Assembly (NCBI RefSeq): GCF_018812025.1
Contig: NC_063049.1
Span: 34,510,447 to 34,574,446 of the forward strand
Length of the DNA: 64,000 nucleotides
Reading direction: 5' to 3'
From: Megalobrama amblycephala
Taxonomy: Eukaryota; Chordata; Actinopteri; Cypriniformes; Xenocyprididae
Shown here: in pieces, positions 33,263 to 43,857 of the stretch
Numbering within the stretch: the first letter of the stretch is position 1
Layout of the letters: the number at the start of each line of letters is the position of its first letter
Program-made: the position numbers and the translations under genes
Notes under the pieces: generated by a model
Told to the model about the DNA's origin: nothing
Seen by the model: the letters and a program-made list of their open reading frames with translations, nothing else
Databases searched by the model: none

Positions 33263-35396
33263 CAGGGCCTAAAATTAACACTCGCCAAGCACCAAATGTG
33301 AGTAAAAATTGGCGTTGGTGAGTGAATGAAACGGCGTCTATCGCCAGTTGGCCAGTAACAATTTTTTGAATTCTAACAATGCAATGTTGTGACAACATAA
33401 ACGTGAACTACTCTCTGTAAAGTTGACGGTTCGGTGCTTCATCTTCAGGAAAGTTTCAGCCATTTCAATGTAAATATTCAAACGCTGGAACACGCGAAAA
33501 GGAATTTGTTATGCGCAGTGTGGGAAGTTTAACATCCAAAGTGTGCCACCTGAAAGCCCCGTCTCTCAGACAGCGCACAAAGTTGAGCTCTTTTTCATGA
33601 CTTCCTGCAAAGTCCCTTTAAGACAAGTCATTTCACTCGGCGGCCATCTTTGAAACGCCTCTGGGGCATCCTGGGCATCATGCCCTATCTCTTTGAATGG
33701 GGAAACATCAAATTCTCCAAAACTGTTCACCAACTTTACGATTACATTTCATATTTGAAATCACCAATGAAATCTGGCAACAGCTGTCTTATAAATGTTT
33801 TATCCAAACGCTCGAATCATGACAAAAAACTGTATTTTTTATGCTGGATCAAGCTAATGCGCATGCGCAGACCTAAATGCGCGTCTCTTCTGCCATGTTT
33901 CAGAGGCGTGCGTCTGACTGTTTCTATAAAGGGTATGCATGTGACGTCACAGTCGACCGTTACGACTGCGGTTACGGCCACTGAGTGGCAAAAGACTGAG
34001 CGGCAGCATTGGTTTTCAGCACGAATGCCGCGAAAAACACACAAAACACATCCAAAACGTGAAAGAGCTTTGTGATTGACTGTACAAATAGCTTTGACAC
34101 AAAACCTGATGTATATATTTAAAAACTGCAGAAAGCAACTGACAAAAAGCAAATAGATCACTGCAATTCACAGAAACAGCTGGAGCTCCAGCAGAGAAAC
34201 ATGGATTTGCAGATATCATTTTGTGTCAAATTGTTGGATTTTGAGGTAAAATCATACCGTATATATTGTAGATTATGTTGACAACTCATCAATTAAATAT
34301 TTACCATCTTATATTCTGCATTATTGGATGTTTTTAAATAACACTGACAAATATAAAAATATATGTTTTAGGGCTGGACAATATGACGATATATATAACA
34401 TTGATATAAGTGATTACGCGGATTTAAACCTACCTATATATAAAATATTCACAGGCAGATTTGCTTCGTTTCCCCGGCGTAGAAATCAGGCACATGTAAT
34501 GTCAGGAAACACGATTCATGGCTGCATGTCAATATCCATGGATTAGGTTTCTTTGACAAGTTGTAAGAAACACTTTCGAGTCCAACCTTTAGTGTAATTC
34601 GTTAGTTTTACTCGCGTTTCCCCTATTAAATCCAGTCATGCCGCAGATTCTTTTACCACTCAGTCCAGCTGAGGGAGCACGTTTTCGGCGGGAAAGTGAC
34701 ATCGACGCATACCCTCTATAGACCTTATGTAGCCCCGCCCCTTTTCAGCGCTGCGCTCGTTGTCTTTTGACTTCCGGTTTGTATTTCCACAGCCATCTTG
34801 TATTTATGAATGAACTGCTCATTTTAAAATCTTCCCGGTCTACTGACATTTGTTAAGACAAATGCTTTAAACATAACAATGCTCATGATAATTTTCATTG
34901 ACTCTACAACAGGTAAATCCACTTCACCGGTTAATTATTCTTATTTCCATAGAAATATAGGGCTACCGCAAAACCGGAAGTTCAAAGACAATATTCTAAA
35001 GATGGCGGCGCGCTTGTTTCTCTGGAAAATAAGGTCTATACGAGTGACACGTCTTGTGTTATTCTATAGTCTTTGCTTCCTGTGCTTCAATGGACAAATT
35101 CACTCAAAATTATGTAAAAAACAAAATAAAACAAAAAACGCCTGTCTCGGCAAGTAAACATAGTCGGTTATGTCTAAAGTGACCATGATCCGTGTATACA
35201 TTCTGTCTTAAAGTGACAGCATCCTAATAATCCTGCTACTGCTTAATGTTAACCAAACACCAAAGGACAATCTAAAATTTTGGTGTCATAACTGCCTGTT
35301 TTTGTGACATGGCTGATAAAAAATATTTTTGGCTGGTAAATTTTCTTAAGACACCGGCCATTGGCAAGTGTGACAAAAAATTAGTTTTAGGCCCTG
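33263..35396. mobile_element. Large non-autonomous hAT transposon, 2.1 kb
   Basis: Inverted ends CAGGGCCTAAAATTAACAC and the complement of CAGGGCCTAAAACTAATTTT, followed on both sides by the CGCCAA/TTGGC type subterminal motif. The 8-bp flanks are AGTAGGAC (33255-33262) and AGTAGGCC (35397-35404), a target duplication with one change. No transposase frame is present. Inside, at 34715-35045, a second inverted structure has TATAGACCTTATGTAG at the left, AAATAAGGTCTATA at the right and CCGG(A)AGTTCAAAGACAA pairing in between, so a smaller MITE is nested in it. The interior also carries CpG-rich stretches unlike its surroundings. Confidence 0.88.
34715..35045. mobile_element. MITE nested in the 2.1-kb hAT
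   Basis: Inverted ends CTCTATAGACCTTAT and ATAAGGTCTATACGAG. The subterminal TTGTCTTTTGACTTCCGGTT pairs with AACCGGAAGTTCAAAGACAA. Contains ATGGCGGC-type words common in fish MITEs. Confidence 0.6.
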
Positions 35397-35404
35397 AGTA
35401 GGCC

Positions 35405-37036
35405 TATCTTTACCCAGCTCTAATTGTAAATCGTCTCACTTTGTCCTCCAGACCTGCACCGCATTCGTAGAGAGACAGGTTGGCACATGCGTTGCTGCCT
35501 GCCGTCCTCTGCCTGGCACGTGTTCCTGGCACTGGGATGTGCAGTGAAGACCCCCTCCTGTCCGTCACATGTCACTAGCATGTTGCCAGTACCAGGCTTC
35601 CGCACCCCTGCTGAGCACAGTGAGTGTGATCACATCACCCTTCTGCTTGAGTCTTACACACACCTGCAGTAGTGTCAGTCCATGAGCAGGACAGCCACCA
35701 CAACAATCACAATCAGTCGTACACACACCCGCCCACACACGCTTTCACACATTCATTTAGCATGCATTCAGAACGGCACAAGCAACCAAGATTTGTGGTT
35801 TCCTCACAGCTTGGTTTTGCAATGATTACTTTAAAAGTAAGTTTCTGCAGTTCAATGCACTTGAATTGCTACATGGGAACAATACATCATACTTTCTCGG
35901 AGTGGATGGTTGATGGATAATTTGCTGGAACTACCAGGCACAATGAGCGACTGCAAAACAGCCACATAGAAAGGGACTTTATGACAACCAGATGCTTTAT
36001 TGTTCTCTGGTAAATCGCAGATCAGAATCTGCTCAGGGAGGTAGAAAAGGCTGATTCAGAAATTTCAGGCCAGGCCAAACATTCACACAATCTAGGTCCT
36101 CCACAAATCTCCAGGCACTTTACCTGCTTTCATGTTTGGTCGTCACCTTCTGTGCCACATTATGGCATGTATATGGCCAGTTTAAATAAGCTTGATCATC
36201 CAATATTCCAGCATAAACGTTTCCTATGACAGCGTGCAGCCTTTTCTGTTCTTTCCGCAACTGTTGTGCCTTTAAACAACCTGCATTGTGAAAACCACTA
36301 TACAAATAAAGTGAATCAAAACTTAACTGCACTTAGCGGACCATATGAATAGATCAATCACTGAATATTTTTGCTGTGCTCTCAGTGAGGCTGCTTCACC
36401 AGCAGAGGACACTATTGCCGCTTCTAGTTCTGAAAAATTGTTCTTGACTTCCCTGTCAACCTTCCTCACTCACCTTTTCATAAACAGCCACATGATATCA
36501 TGTGCGAGTCACATAGGGTGTTGTTAGTCATGTACCCTTTTGGTGCTCTTAAAACATTAAAGCACAGTGGATAAAAACAGAGCAGCTGCAACATTTGGAT
36601 GCTTTAATGCCCCGACTTCAAGGCTTTGAACAGTTAATAAGAAATTTATGTCAACAAGGATTTAAAGCAAAATGATCACTAGTTTATCTAGTAAGGTCTT
36701 TTTTTTTTTCTCTGAGAGCTCTTGTGTAAGTGCATGTTGAAGTCTGTTGTCATTCATATTTACTGGTGGCAATGCATGCCAAATTATACATTACCGTATG
36801 CGTTATTCATTTCAGGCAACAAAGGGGATAGACAAAGCCATACTTTCACCCCTATTAGATGATGATGTTATTGTGTACAAATGCTTTTATTGGCATATGA
36901 TGTAAGTATTATAATTCATATGTATAATTCATTGCACTTAAAGATTTAAACAGGTTTGTAGAACAAAGCCAATAGCCCTCTTTTGACTCTTTACAGAGAG
37001 AAAGCAAATCTGAAAAAAAAAATCTGCTTTTCTGTG
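35405..37036. other. Intergenic, unique sequence
   Basis: No element recognised. The segment 35440-35670 is non-repetitive and G+C-richer, without splice-bounded coding similarity that I can identify. Confidence 0.5.
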
Positions 37037-37040
37037 TTAA

Positions 37041-37390
37041 AGGGATAGTTCACACAAAATTCCATATGACTTTCTTTTTTCCATGGAATGTTTAAGCTGC
37101 TCTTTTTCATACAATGAAAGTGAATGGTGACCAAAGCTGTCAAGCAAGATTTTAAAGGTAAGTTTTCCAAATAATAAGGATTACATTTACAGCTTTCATG
37201 TGGCATCAGAGGACTTTTATGAAGCTTTTGTGGTGTTATTGTAGCCCGTGGTCTCCATTCACTTTCATTGTTATGAAAGAGAGCATGTCAGACATTCTGC
37301 TCAATTGTTTTTTTTTTTTTTTTGGTGTTTCTTGGAAGAACATGAGAATGAGTAAATGATGACATTTTCATTTTTGAGTGAACCATCTCT
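37041..37390. mobile_element. Angel/Kolobok-like palindromic MITE
   Basis: TTAA flanks at 37037-37040 and 37391-37394. Ends AGGGATAGTTCAC and GTGAACCATCTCT. The arms pair (ACAATGAAAGTGAATGG with CCATTCACTTTCATTGT). Confidence 0.85.
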
Positions 37391-37394
37391 TTAA

Positions 37395-38250
37395 AGGGGA
37401 CCTATAATGCCCATTTTACAACATGTAATATAAGTCTCTGGTGTCCCCAGAATGTATCTGAAGTTTCAGCTCAAAATACCCCACAGATAATTTATTATAG
37501 CTTGTCAAATTTGCTCCTATTTGGGTGTGAGCAAAAACATGCCATTTTGTGTGTGTCCCTTTAAATGCAAATGAGCTGCTGCTCCTGGCTGCTTTCCAGA
37601 AGAGGGTGGAGCTTTAACAACTCACGCTTTGATTGCTCAACAACAAAACTGGAAAATCTCACGCAGCCAAAATGATGATTGTCAGTAACGGTGTTCAGCC
37701 TTACATTGTTTAAACTGGAGTCAGACACTGATGGAGAGACTCAGGAAGAAGTTACAACTTATAGAATGTAACTGGACATTTCTGAACAGTTAGTGGATAA
37801 ATTTATGTAGTTGCTGTGGAGTTGATTCAACTCATTGACTAGCATGTGCCGCCATGTTAATCTTTTGTGCAAATCCAGCATTGAATTGACCCTTGTTTGA
37901 GGAAGCAGTCTGGCATAAAATGACGGCATGGTAACAACACTCTACGACAACAACTCTTCCTCTTCTCTAAAGCAGCCAAACATGGCCTCGCCCCCTTTGT
38001 TGTGTGTTCCCAGGTGCAGGGTTTATGTAAATTTTAGGGTTAGTGATGTCACTAATCAGTGGGAAGAAACTCATTGTAGTCCCAACCAGCCGTTTATTGT
38101 AGTCCTTAATCAGAGAATTCTTTAAAAGAAAATATCTTCCTTTGTATTGAACTTTGAGTGTCGTAACTTTGCAGATGTTGTTTATGCTCTAACAGCAACA
38201 TTATATACTAACTAAAGTTAAAAATGTGAAATCATAATCAACCAAAAGGG
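37395..38250. mobile_element. TTAA-flanked non-autonomous element, about 0.85 kb
   Basis: Starts AGGGGACCTATAATGCCC directly at the TTAA that ends the Angel element, and ends near ACCAAAAGGG before TTAA at 38251-38254. This is a dispersed cyprinid repeat by appearance (CTTTAAATGCAAATGAGCTG interior). No coding capacity. Confidence 0.72.
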
Positions 38251-38254
38251 TTAA

Positions 38255-38790
38255 GATATACAATTAATACATTATTATCATTATATCCATATGTATATAT
38301 CAATGACTAATATGTGTTCTATAATTTCTGTATGTCTTTCACTGTTATATACATTAAACATGAATGCTATGACTCATTTTGAGAGAGGAAACAGAGATTT
38401 TAGAGTCTTTAGTACAGCTGCCATTGAGATTTTCATGTCTTTCTTTCAGCTCAGTGAGGCTGGTCTTTGAAATACTTCAAGGACCTCGTTGCCATTAGTG
38501 TACATATTATCATTTCATCTAAACCTATACTGCACTCCATCCAAATTAGGCTTATTATTAGCTCAGATACATTCATTATTGATCCCAGACAGGAGGAGGT
38601 ATGACCAATTAGAGGCTCTCGGATCTGTGCTGAAGAACATGCCAGTGTGTGTATAGTAACAGATTTGTTCAGATGTGTTCATAATTAGGGCACAGATAAT
38701 TTTCTTTTTGAATATAGAAGACCTTGCATGTGGGTTGAATGGGCTAAACACATGCATGTTTGAAGAGTGAAGGATAAAGTGTAAATGTGA

Positions 38791-38792
<2 letters not shown>
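38255..38792. other. Intergenic, no feature recognised
   Basis: Unique AT-rich sequence. Confidence 0.5.

Positions 38793-38846
<54 letters not shown>
38793..38846. repeat. (TA)n microsatellite
   Basis: Alternating TA of 54 bp. The neighbouring transposon has inserted at its edge. Confidence 0.97.
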
Positions 38847-38849
<3 letters not shown>

Positions 38850-39810
38850 TGGCGTGAAGTGGTGTTCTGAAATGAGGAGGCACATTTTTTATTTATTTAT
38901 GAATCAATGTAAATTCATGCATTACTCTTAACATTGACACATCTTCCTTGTTAAATGAACATTACATTACATCAAAAAAGAAACAAAAAAAGAAACAAAA
39001 TACAATTCTATTTTGTAATTTTACATTAACAGTGTAATGTTCTATTTATCAAAACAATCTCAATATCATCAAGTTAGTGTTTTAAGCATTTCATTCATTC
39101 CAAACTAATAACTAAAGGCAAAAATAATTTAAACAGTATATTTTATTTGTGTATTAATGTTTTTCTGTTTGATTGTCAACTTAGGCTATTTTGGATCATC
39201 AGTCATGCTCCGTAAACACCGTCTGTCACAGACACACATTGTATTTTTAATTTCACCAAGCTGATTGCACTGAAAAAAAAAAACCCCAGCAGACACCATG
39301 CTTTCAGTCCATTTCAAGTTTGATGCTGATGTGACATAAAGCAGTGATATCTAACTGGGTGATCTGTTTACTTACTTTTCAATTAGTCTTCCCATTGATG
39401 CCATCATTTGTTCAGTCAAATTGATGCGGGATTTATCGCACAAACCAATCATATCCAATCATAACCAATTATATCCAATCATAGCGTGATGGAGACATTG
39501 CCTCCTCTCATGTGACTTTCCCCCATTACCCTCCACAAAACCCACCGCACACCATGGGTCTAATGGTTTTCTATGCTTTTCTATGAGAGCAAAGGGAGGC
39601 ATGACTCCTGTTGTAACTTTACCTGTGGGTGTCGCTGTTGGACAATGTTCCGTAAGAAATACGAGTGACTTGCGCTCTTTTTAATGTCATAATTTGTAAT
39701 ATTTGTGTTGTTTTATATGTAATATGGATTATTTTCTCATCCTTTTTTTTTTTTTTTTTTTTTGAGGAGGAGGCACTGCCTCCCTTGCCTTCTCGGAGGA
39801 AGCGCCCCTG
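38847..39810. mobile_element. hAT-like non-autonomous element in a TA repeat
   Basis: Left end TAGTGGCGTGAAG with AATGAGGAGGCAC just inside. The right end is the complement of CAGGGGCGCTTCC with GAGGAGGCACTGCCTCC just inside. ATATATAT flanks both sides, consistent with an 8-bp target duplication but weak evidence in a TA repeat. A poly-T run is at 39746-39763. Confidence 0.6.
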
Positions 39811-39837
39811 ATATATATGTAGCATTTAAATGTAAAA

Positions 39838-40168
39838 TTTGAAATAACTCTTTTCTATTTAATATGTATTTTATTCATGAGATGGAACAGCTGAATTTTG
39901 GAGCCATTACTCCAGTCTTCAGTGTCACATGATCCTTCAGGAATCATTCAAATTTGTTGATTTGCTGCTCAAGAAAAATTTCTTTTTGTTATCAATATTA
40001 ATGTTAATGTTTGCTGCTTAATATTAAGAACTGCATTTATTTGAAATTTATTTTTTGTAACATTGTAAATGTCTGTCACTTCTCATGAATTTAATGCATC
40101 CTTATGAATAAAAATATCTATTTCTTAAAAAAAAAAAAAATCATACCCCAAACTTTTGAATGGTAGTG
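39838..40168 (+). repeat. Family P hAT-like short repeat
   Basis: ACTCCAGTCTTCAGTGTCAC core, poly-A at 40128-40140, and terminus CCCCAAACTTTTGAATGGTA followed by GTG. Confidence 0.75.
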
Positions 40169-42352
40169 TACATGAAAAACTACCTTGAGACCAATTGGTT
40201 AAAAGTAATTGAAAAAGAAGTGAAGTTAGTCTTGAGAAAATCTCTAAGATCATTTGTTTACAGATGCCAGTTGATTTGATATTAGTTTCTAATCCGAATT
40301 AGTTTTAAAATGCGAATTAATTAAATTTAGACATTCTTAAGTGTGAATTTTAAGTGCCAAAACTGTCCACATACTTTCTGATCCACTTTTATGCGTATTT
40401 GTCAAAATAGTATTTTGGTTAATTAATACTTTTTACTTTCAGAATTGAAATATTCATTGTATTTATAACTGACTTTTCTTAGGACTCATCCCCACTTGTA
40501 GTGCATTCTGGGATTGCATTCTCTGCAAATGATGCATGCAGTGGTACTTTGGAATTTGATAAAAATGAAAAATCTTAGACAGCAGCATAATTTTGCTGCC
40601 TATAACATCTTAAAATGCTGACTATGTAGGCAGCAGGTTTTTTTTTTTAACACTTTTAGCATTTAGGTGTAGCAAAACATTTGTTTTCTGTTGGGCATTA
40701 CAGTGGTTGAACTCAAAACCTGACCTGACCTGACCTGAGATGTTCAGAATATAGACTGCATTGCATTGCTCTAACCAAGCCTGAATCCTTTCAGTCGCTG
40801 ATGCTTTAGAATAAAACAAAAGCATGTTCTGTGGGTTTTAGACTCATCACACGTCCCTCCACTCAGTAGCTAAAGTCACTGCAATACTTTTTGTTCTGCT
40901 CGATTGGGTTTTTTGTCTCAGGATATGAGCACATTGTTCGAGCAAAACACCTGAGAGCTCTTTTTATCAGGTTACACTAAATGAGCAAACACACACACCA
41001 TAAGCTCAAATGAGGTTACACAGAAAGACGCCCGCCACTGTCGTTTTCCTCCAATTAAGACTGTTTATTCTGCATGCAGCCTTTTTTGGCTATGATAAGG
41101 CGCAGCACGTTCCTGGTTCTTGCTGTTCCTTCAAGCATTTCCGATTTATCCGTGTAGGAGCAAGGAGACAAGCGGCACGCATCCATAATTACAAACTGAT
41201 TCAATCATCATTGTTGTCATTACCGTGACTGATACATGCTGGCGATGATAGCACAGCAACACAGGAGTGTGACTCTCAAAGACAATGTGCTTCCTCCCCT
41301 AACGTACCTGTGTGTGTGTGTGTGTATGTGTGTGTGTGTGTGTGTAAAAGAGGGCGAGAGATCAGAGTGAAAGAGCCGGCTTTAATAAAAGCCATTGTTC
41401 TGATTTATGAAGTGTGACCCCAGATGATTCATTTGATCAGATGGTGCCATATGAAGGACAGGCATGTCACAGGACTCGCTATGTGTGACACCTTTTACAT
41501 GCAAAATAATATGAAATTTAAAATTCTGTCATCTTCATGTCAACTTTAACATCATTCCAAGCCTGTATCACTTTCTTTAAGACAGTATGCCTCTGTTTTT
41601 TTTTCATCCAATGATAGCCTGGTGTTGTTTTGATGTTCACTATATGTTACATGGACAAAACAGTTTGTAACTTTTTTTTTTGGTTGAAAATGATCCAAAA
41701 TCAATTTTTGAACAAGTACATAACCAGCCAGTTTACATAAAGAAAGAGCCCCAGCTAGTAGGCTAAATCACATGAGGATGCTGCAGTTGACGGATCATTT
41801 ATAGACTCACAGCAGCTGAAATAATTAAACATCATTTTGATGGCAGATTGTATGGTGACAAATTAACGTACAGAAATTGAAATCTACAGGTAACACTAAT
41901 ACACACTTAATACAAAGAGTCACACAATGCTGATGTTGTTAACTAACAATTTGAGAACAATGTATAACAATAATAATAATTTGTGTGGTTTGATGTGATA
42001 TGAGCTAAGCGATCGTTAGATTTAATCACCATCGGTAGCAAGATTTATTGTAATGCTTTTTTTTCTCAGTTGGTCAGAACAAAAGTTGCAGATTTGTTAC
42101 TTACTTGTTCAGATGACATTCTCCGGTGAAAATTCTTATTTTGGTCACACTTCCAAGACTACAATCTGTGATTCTGAAGTACCTGTACAGTATCCACCGG
42201 TGCGGTCACTGACAGCCACACATTCTTCTCAAAGCATTAGATTTATTGTGCCGATGCGCAAGCCACATAAAAATGATAATTCTGCAAATAACTGCAATTG
42301 CAGGTTTCAAACAGAGATGGCGACAAAGAGGCAAAACTTATGGACTGTAGCT
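40169..42352. other. Intergenic; candidate conserved block and repeat remnants
   Basis: No coding exon. 40990-41270 is unique, with ATAAT/TAATTA words and CpG. A (TG)n run lies at 41310-41345. 42050-42352 looks like half of a TIR element (ends GGACTGTAGCTTTA). Confidence 0.45.
41310..41345. repeat. (TG)n microsatellite
   Basis: TGTGTG run with one TATG interruption. Confidence 0.95.
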
Positions 42353-43187
42353 TTAAAAAGGCCAAATTATGCCCTTTAACAAAGTCTTGATTTTGTTTTT
42401 GGTGTCTGCTAGAATAGGTTTTCATGCTTGAATATTCAAAAAACACTATTTTTTTTACTTTGTTGCAGCACCTCTCTTCCCAGTCTGTCAGTAACGTTCT
42501 GTTTAATTCCTGTCTCTGTGAAGCCCCTCCTTCTGAAAAGCGAATGTGCTCTGATTAGTCGGCTGGACCAGGGGTGTTGTGATTAGTCAATCGCTTCACC
42601 CCCCAAGCTCAGATCAGGCATTAGATGTAACACAGTTACTTACATGTTGCATTACTGTCGAGTCCAGGCACTGCACAATATATTGTAATCCTCAACGGCA
42701 TGTTTATTGCTTGGTAGCTCGATCCGGTTTAGCACCAAGTAGGCCTATGTTACTTAGGCTACCTCAGAGCCATAGAGAGAGAGAGTTGCGACAACTCCAT
42801 AGACTCCAATGGAACGGTTTTTTACAGCAATGGCGGCTCGTGGAGCCTCTCAATAGTTCCCGGAAGTAGCAGCCGCGCCGTAGAGTTACAGCAGAACAGA
42901 CCGTTTGTGATGTACTTTTAAAAGGTAAGCCGTTTAAATTATAAGATTTTATAGTATCAGTGCATCTGAATCAAATTAACTTGTGTATTAAAGCATGCTA
43001 GCTGATATTGCTCACTAAATAAATAGTTCCAGGGGATAGTAGATTAGATAATAGATTAAAACAATTTATTCATCGTTGTGTAATTAGAGAAAAAGGATTC
43101 TAAACGGGGTTAAATATAACTTTGGGGCTTGTGGTGGGTGAAAGTGGTAAAATGAGAATATCCTTATTCCATATTAAATGTACAACC

Positions 43188-43587
43188 CAGGTGAAAAAAT
43201 ACTATAGTAAATAGTATAGTGTTTTTGAACCATACTATAGTAAATTGTAGTATACTATATTATAGTATTTACAACACGTTGTTAATGAATGCTACAGCAT
43301 ACTGCAATATAGTGAACTGATAAACTGTAATAAATACTGTAGTATACTTTAGTTTTTTACTGCAGTACTGTTTTACTGTAGTTTTTTATTGTAGTATAAT
43401 ATACCCTAAAGTTGTAGAAAACTTAGTACAGTATTGGGTAACTTAATTTGTTTATATTACTATAGTTGTTCTATTATCACAGCAACTATAGAATTACCAC
43501 AACAAATTAATTCAAGTACTTTACTATAGTATGGTTCAAAAACACTATGGTATTTACTATAAATTACTATAGTGTTTTTTTCACCTG
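43188..43587. mobile_element. 400-bp MITE inside the hAT element
   Basis: Ends CAGGTGAAAAAATACTATAG and CTATAGTGTTTTTTTCACCTG. The subterminal GTTTTTGAACCATACTATAG pairs with CTATAGTATGGTTCAAAAAC. Built largely of ACTATAGTA words. Confidence 0.85.
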
Positions 43588-43760
43588 GTAATAAAGAAAA
43601 AAATCCTTATTTTAGAATTTATATTCGAGAATGTATTGTGATTCTGTTGTCTGTCTATTATGTGTCTATTTTTGGATTGATGGGGAGAGGGAAGTTTATA
43701 AGTAAGATTAAAAAAAACAATGCTTAAAAGCAGCAAAAAAAATAAAAATAAAAATAAATA

Positions 43761-43764
<4 letters not shown>

Positions 43765-43851
<87 letters not shown>
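43765..43851. repeat. (TA)n microsatellite
   Basis: About 85 bp of alternating TA. Confidence 0.97.

Positions 43852-43857
<6 letters not shown>

Noticed and set aside
33650..34161. Overlapping frames of 141 and 114 codons
   Set aside because: They lie inside a non-autonomous hAT element, have no transposase motif and overlap each other on opposite strands.
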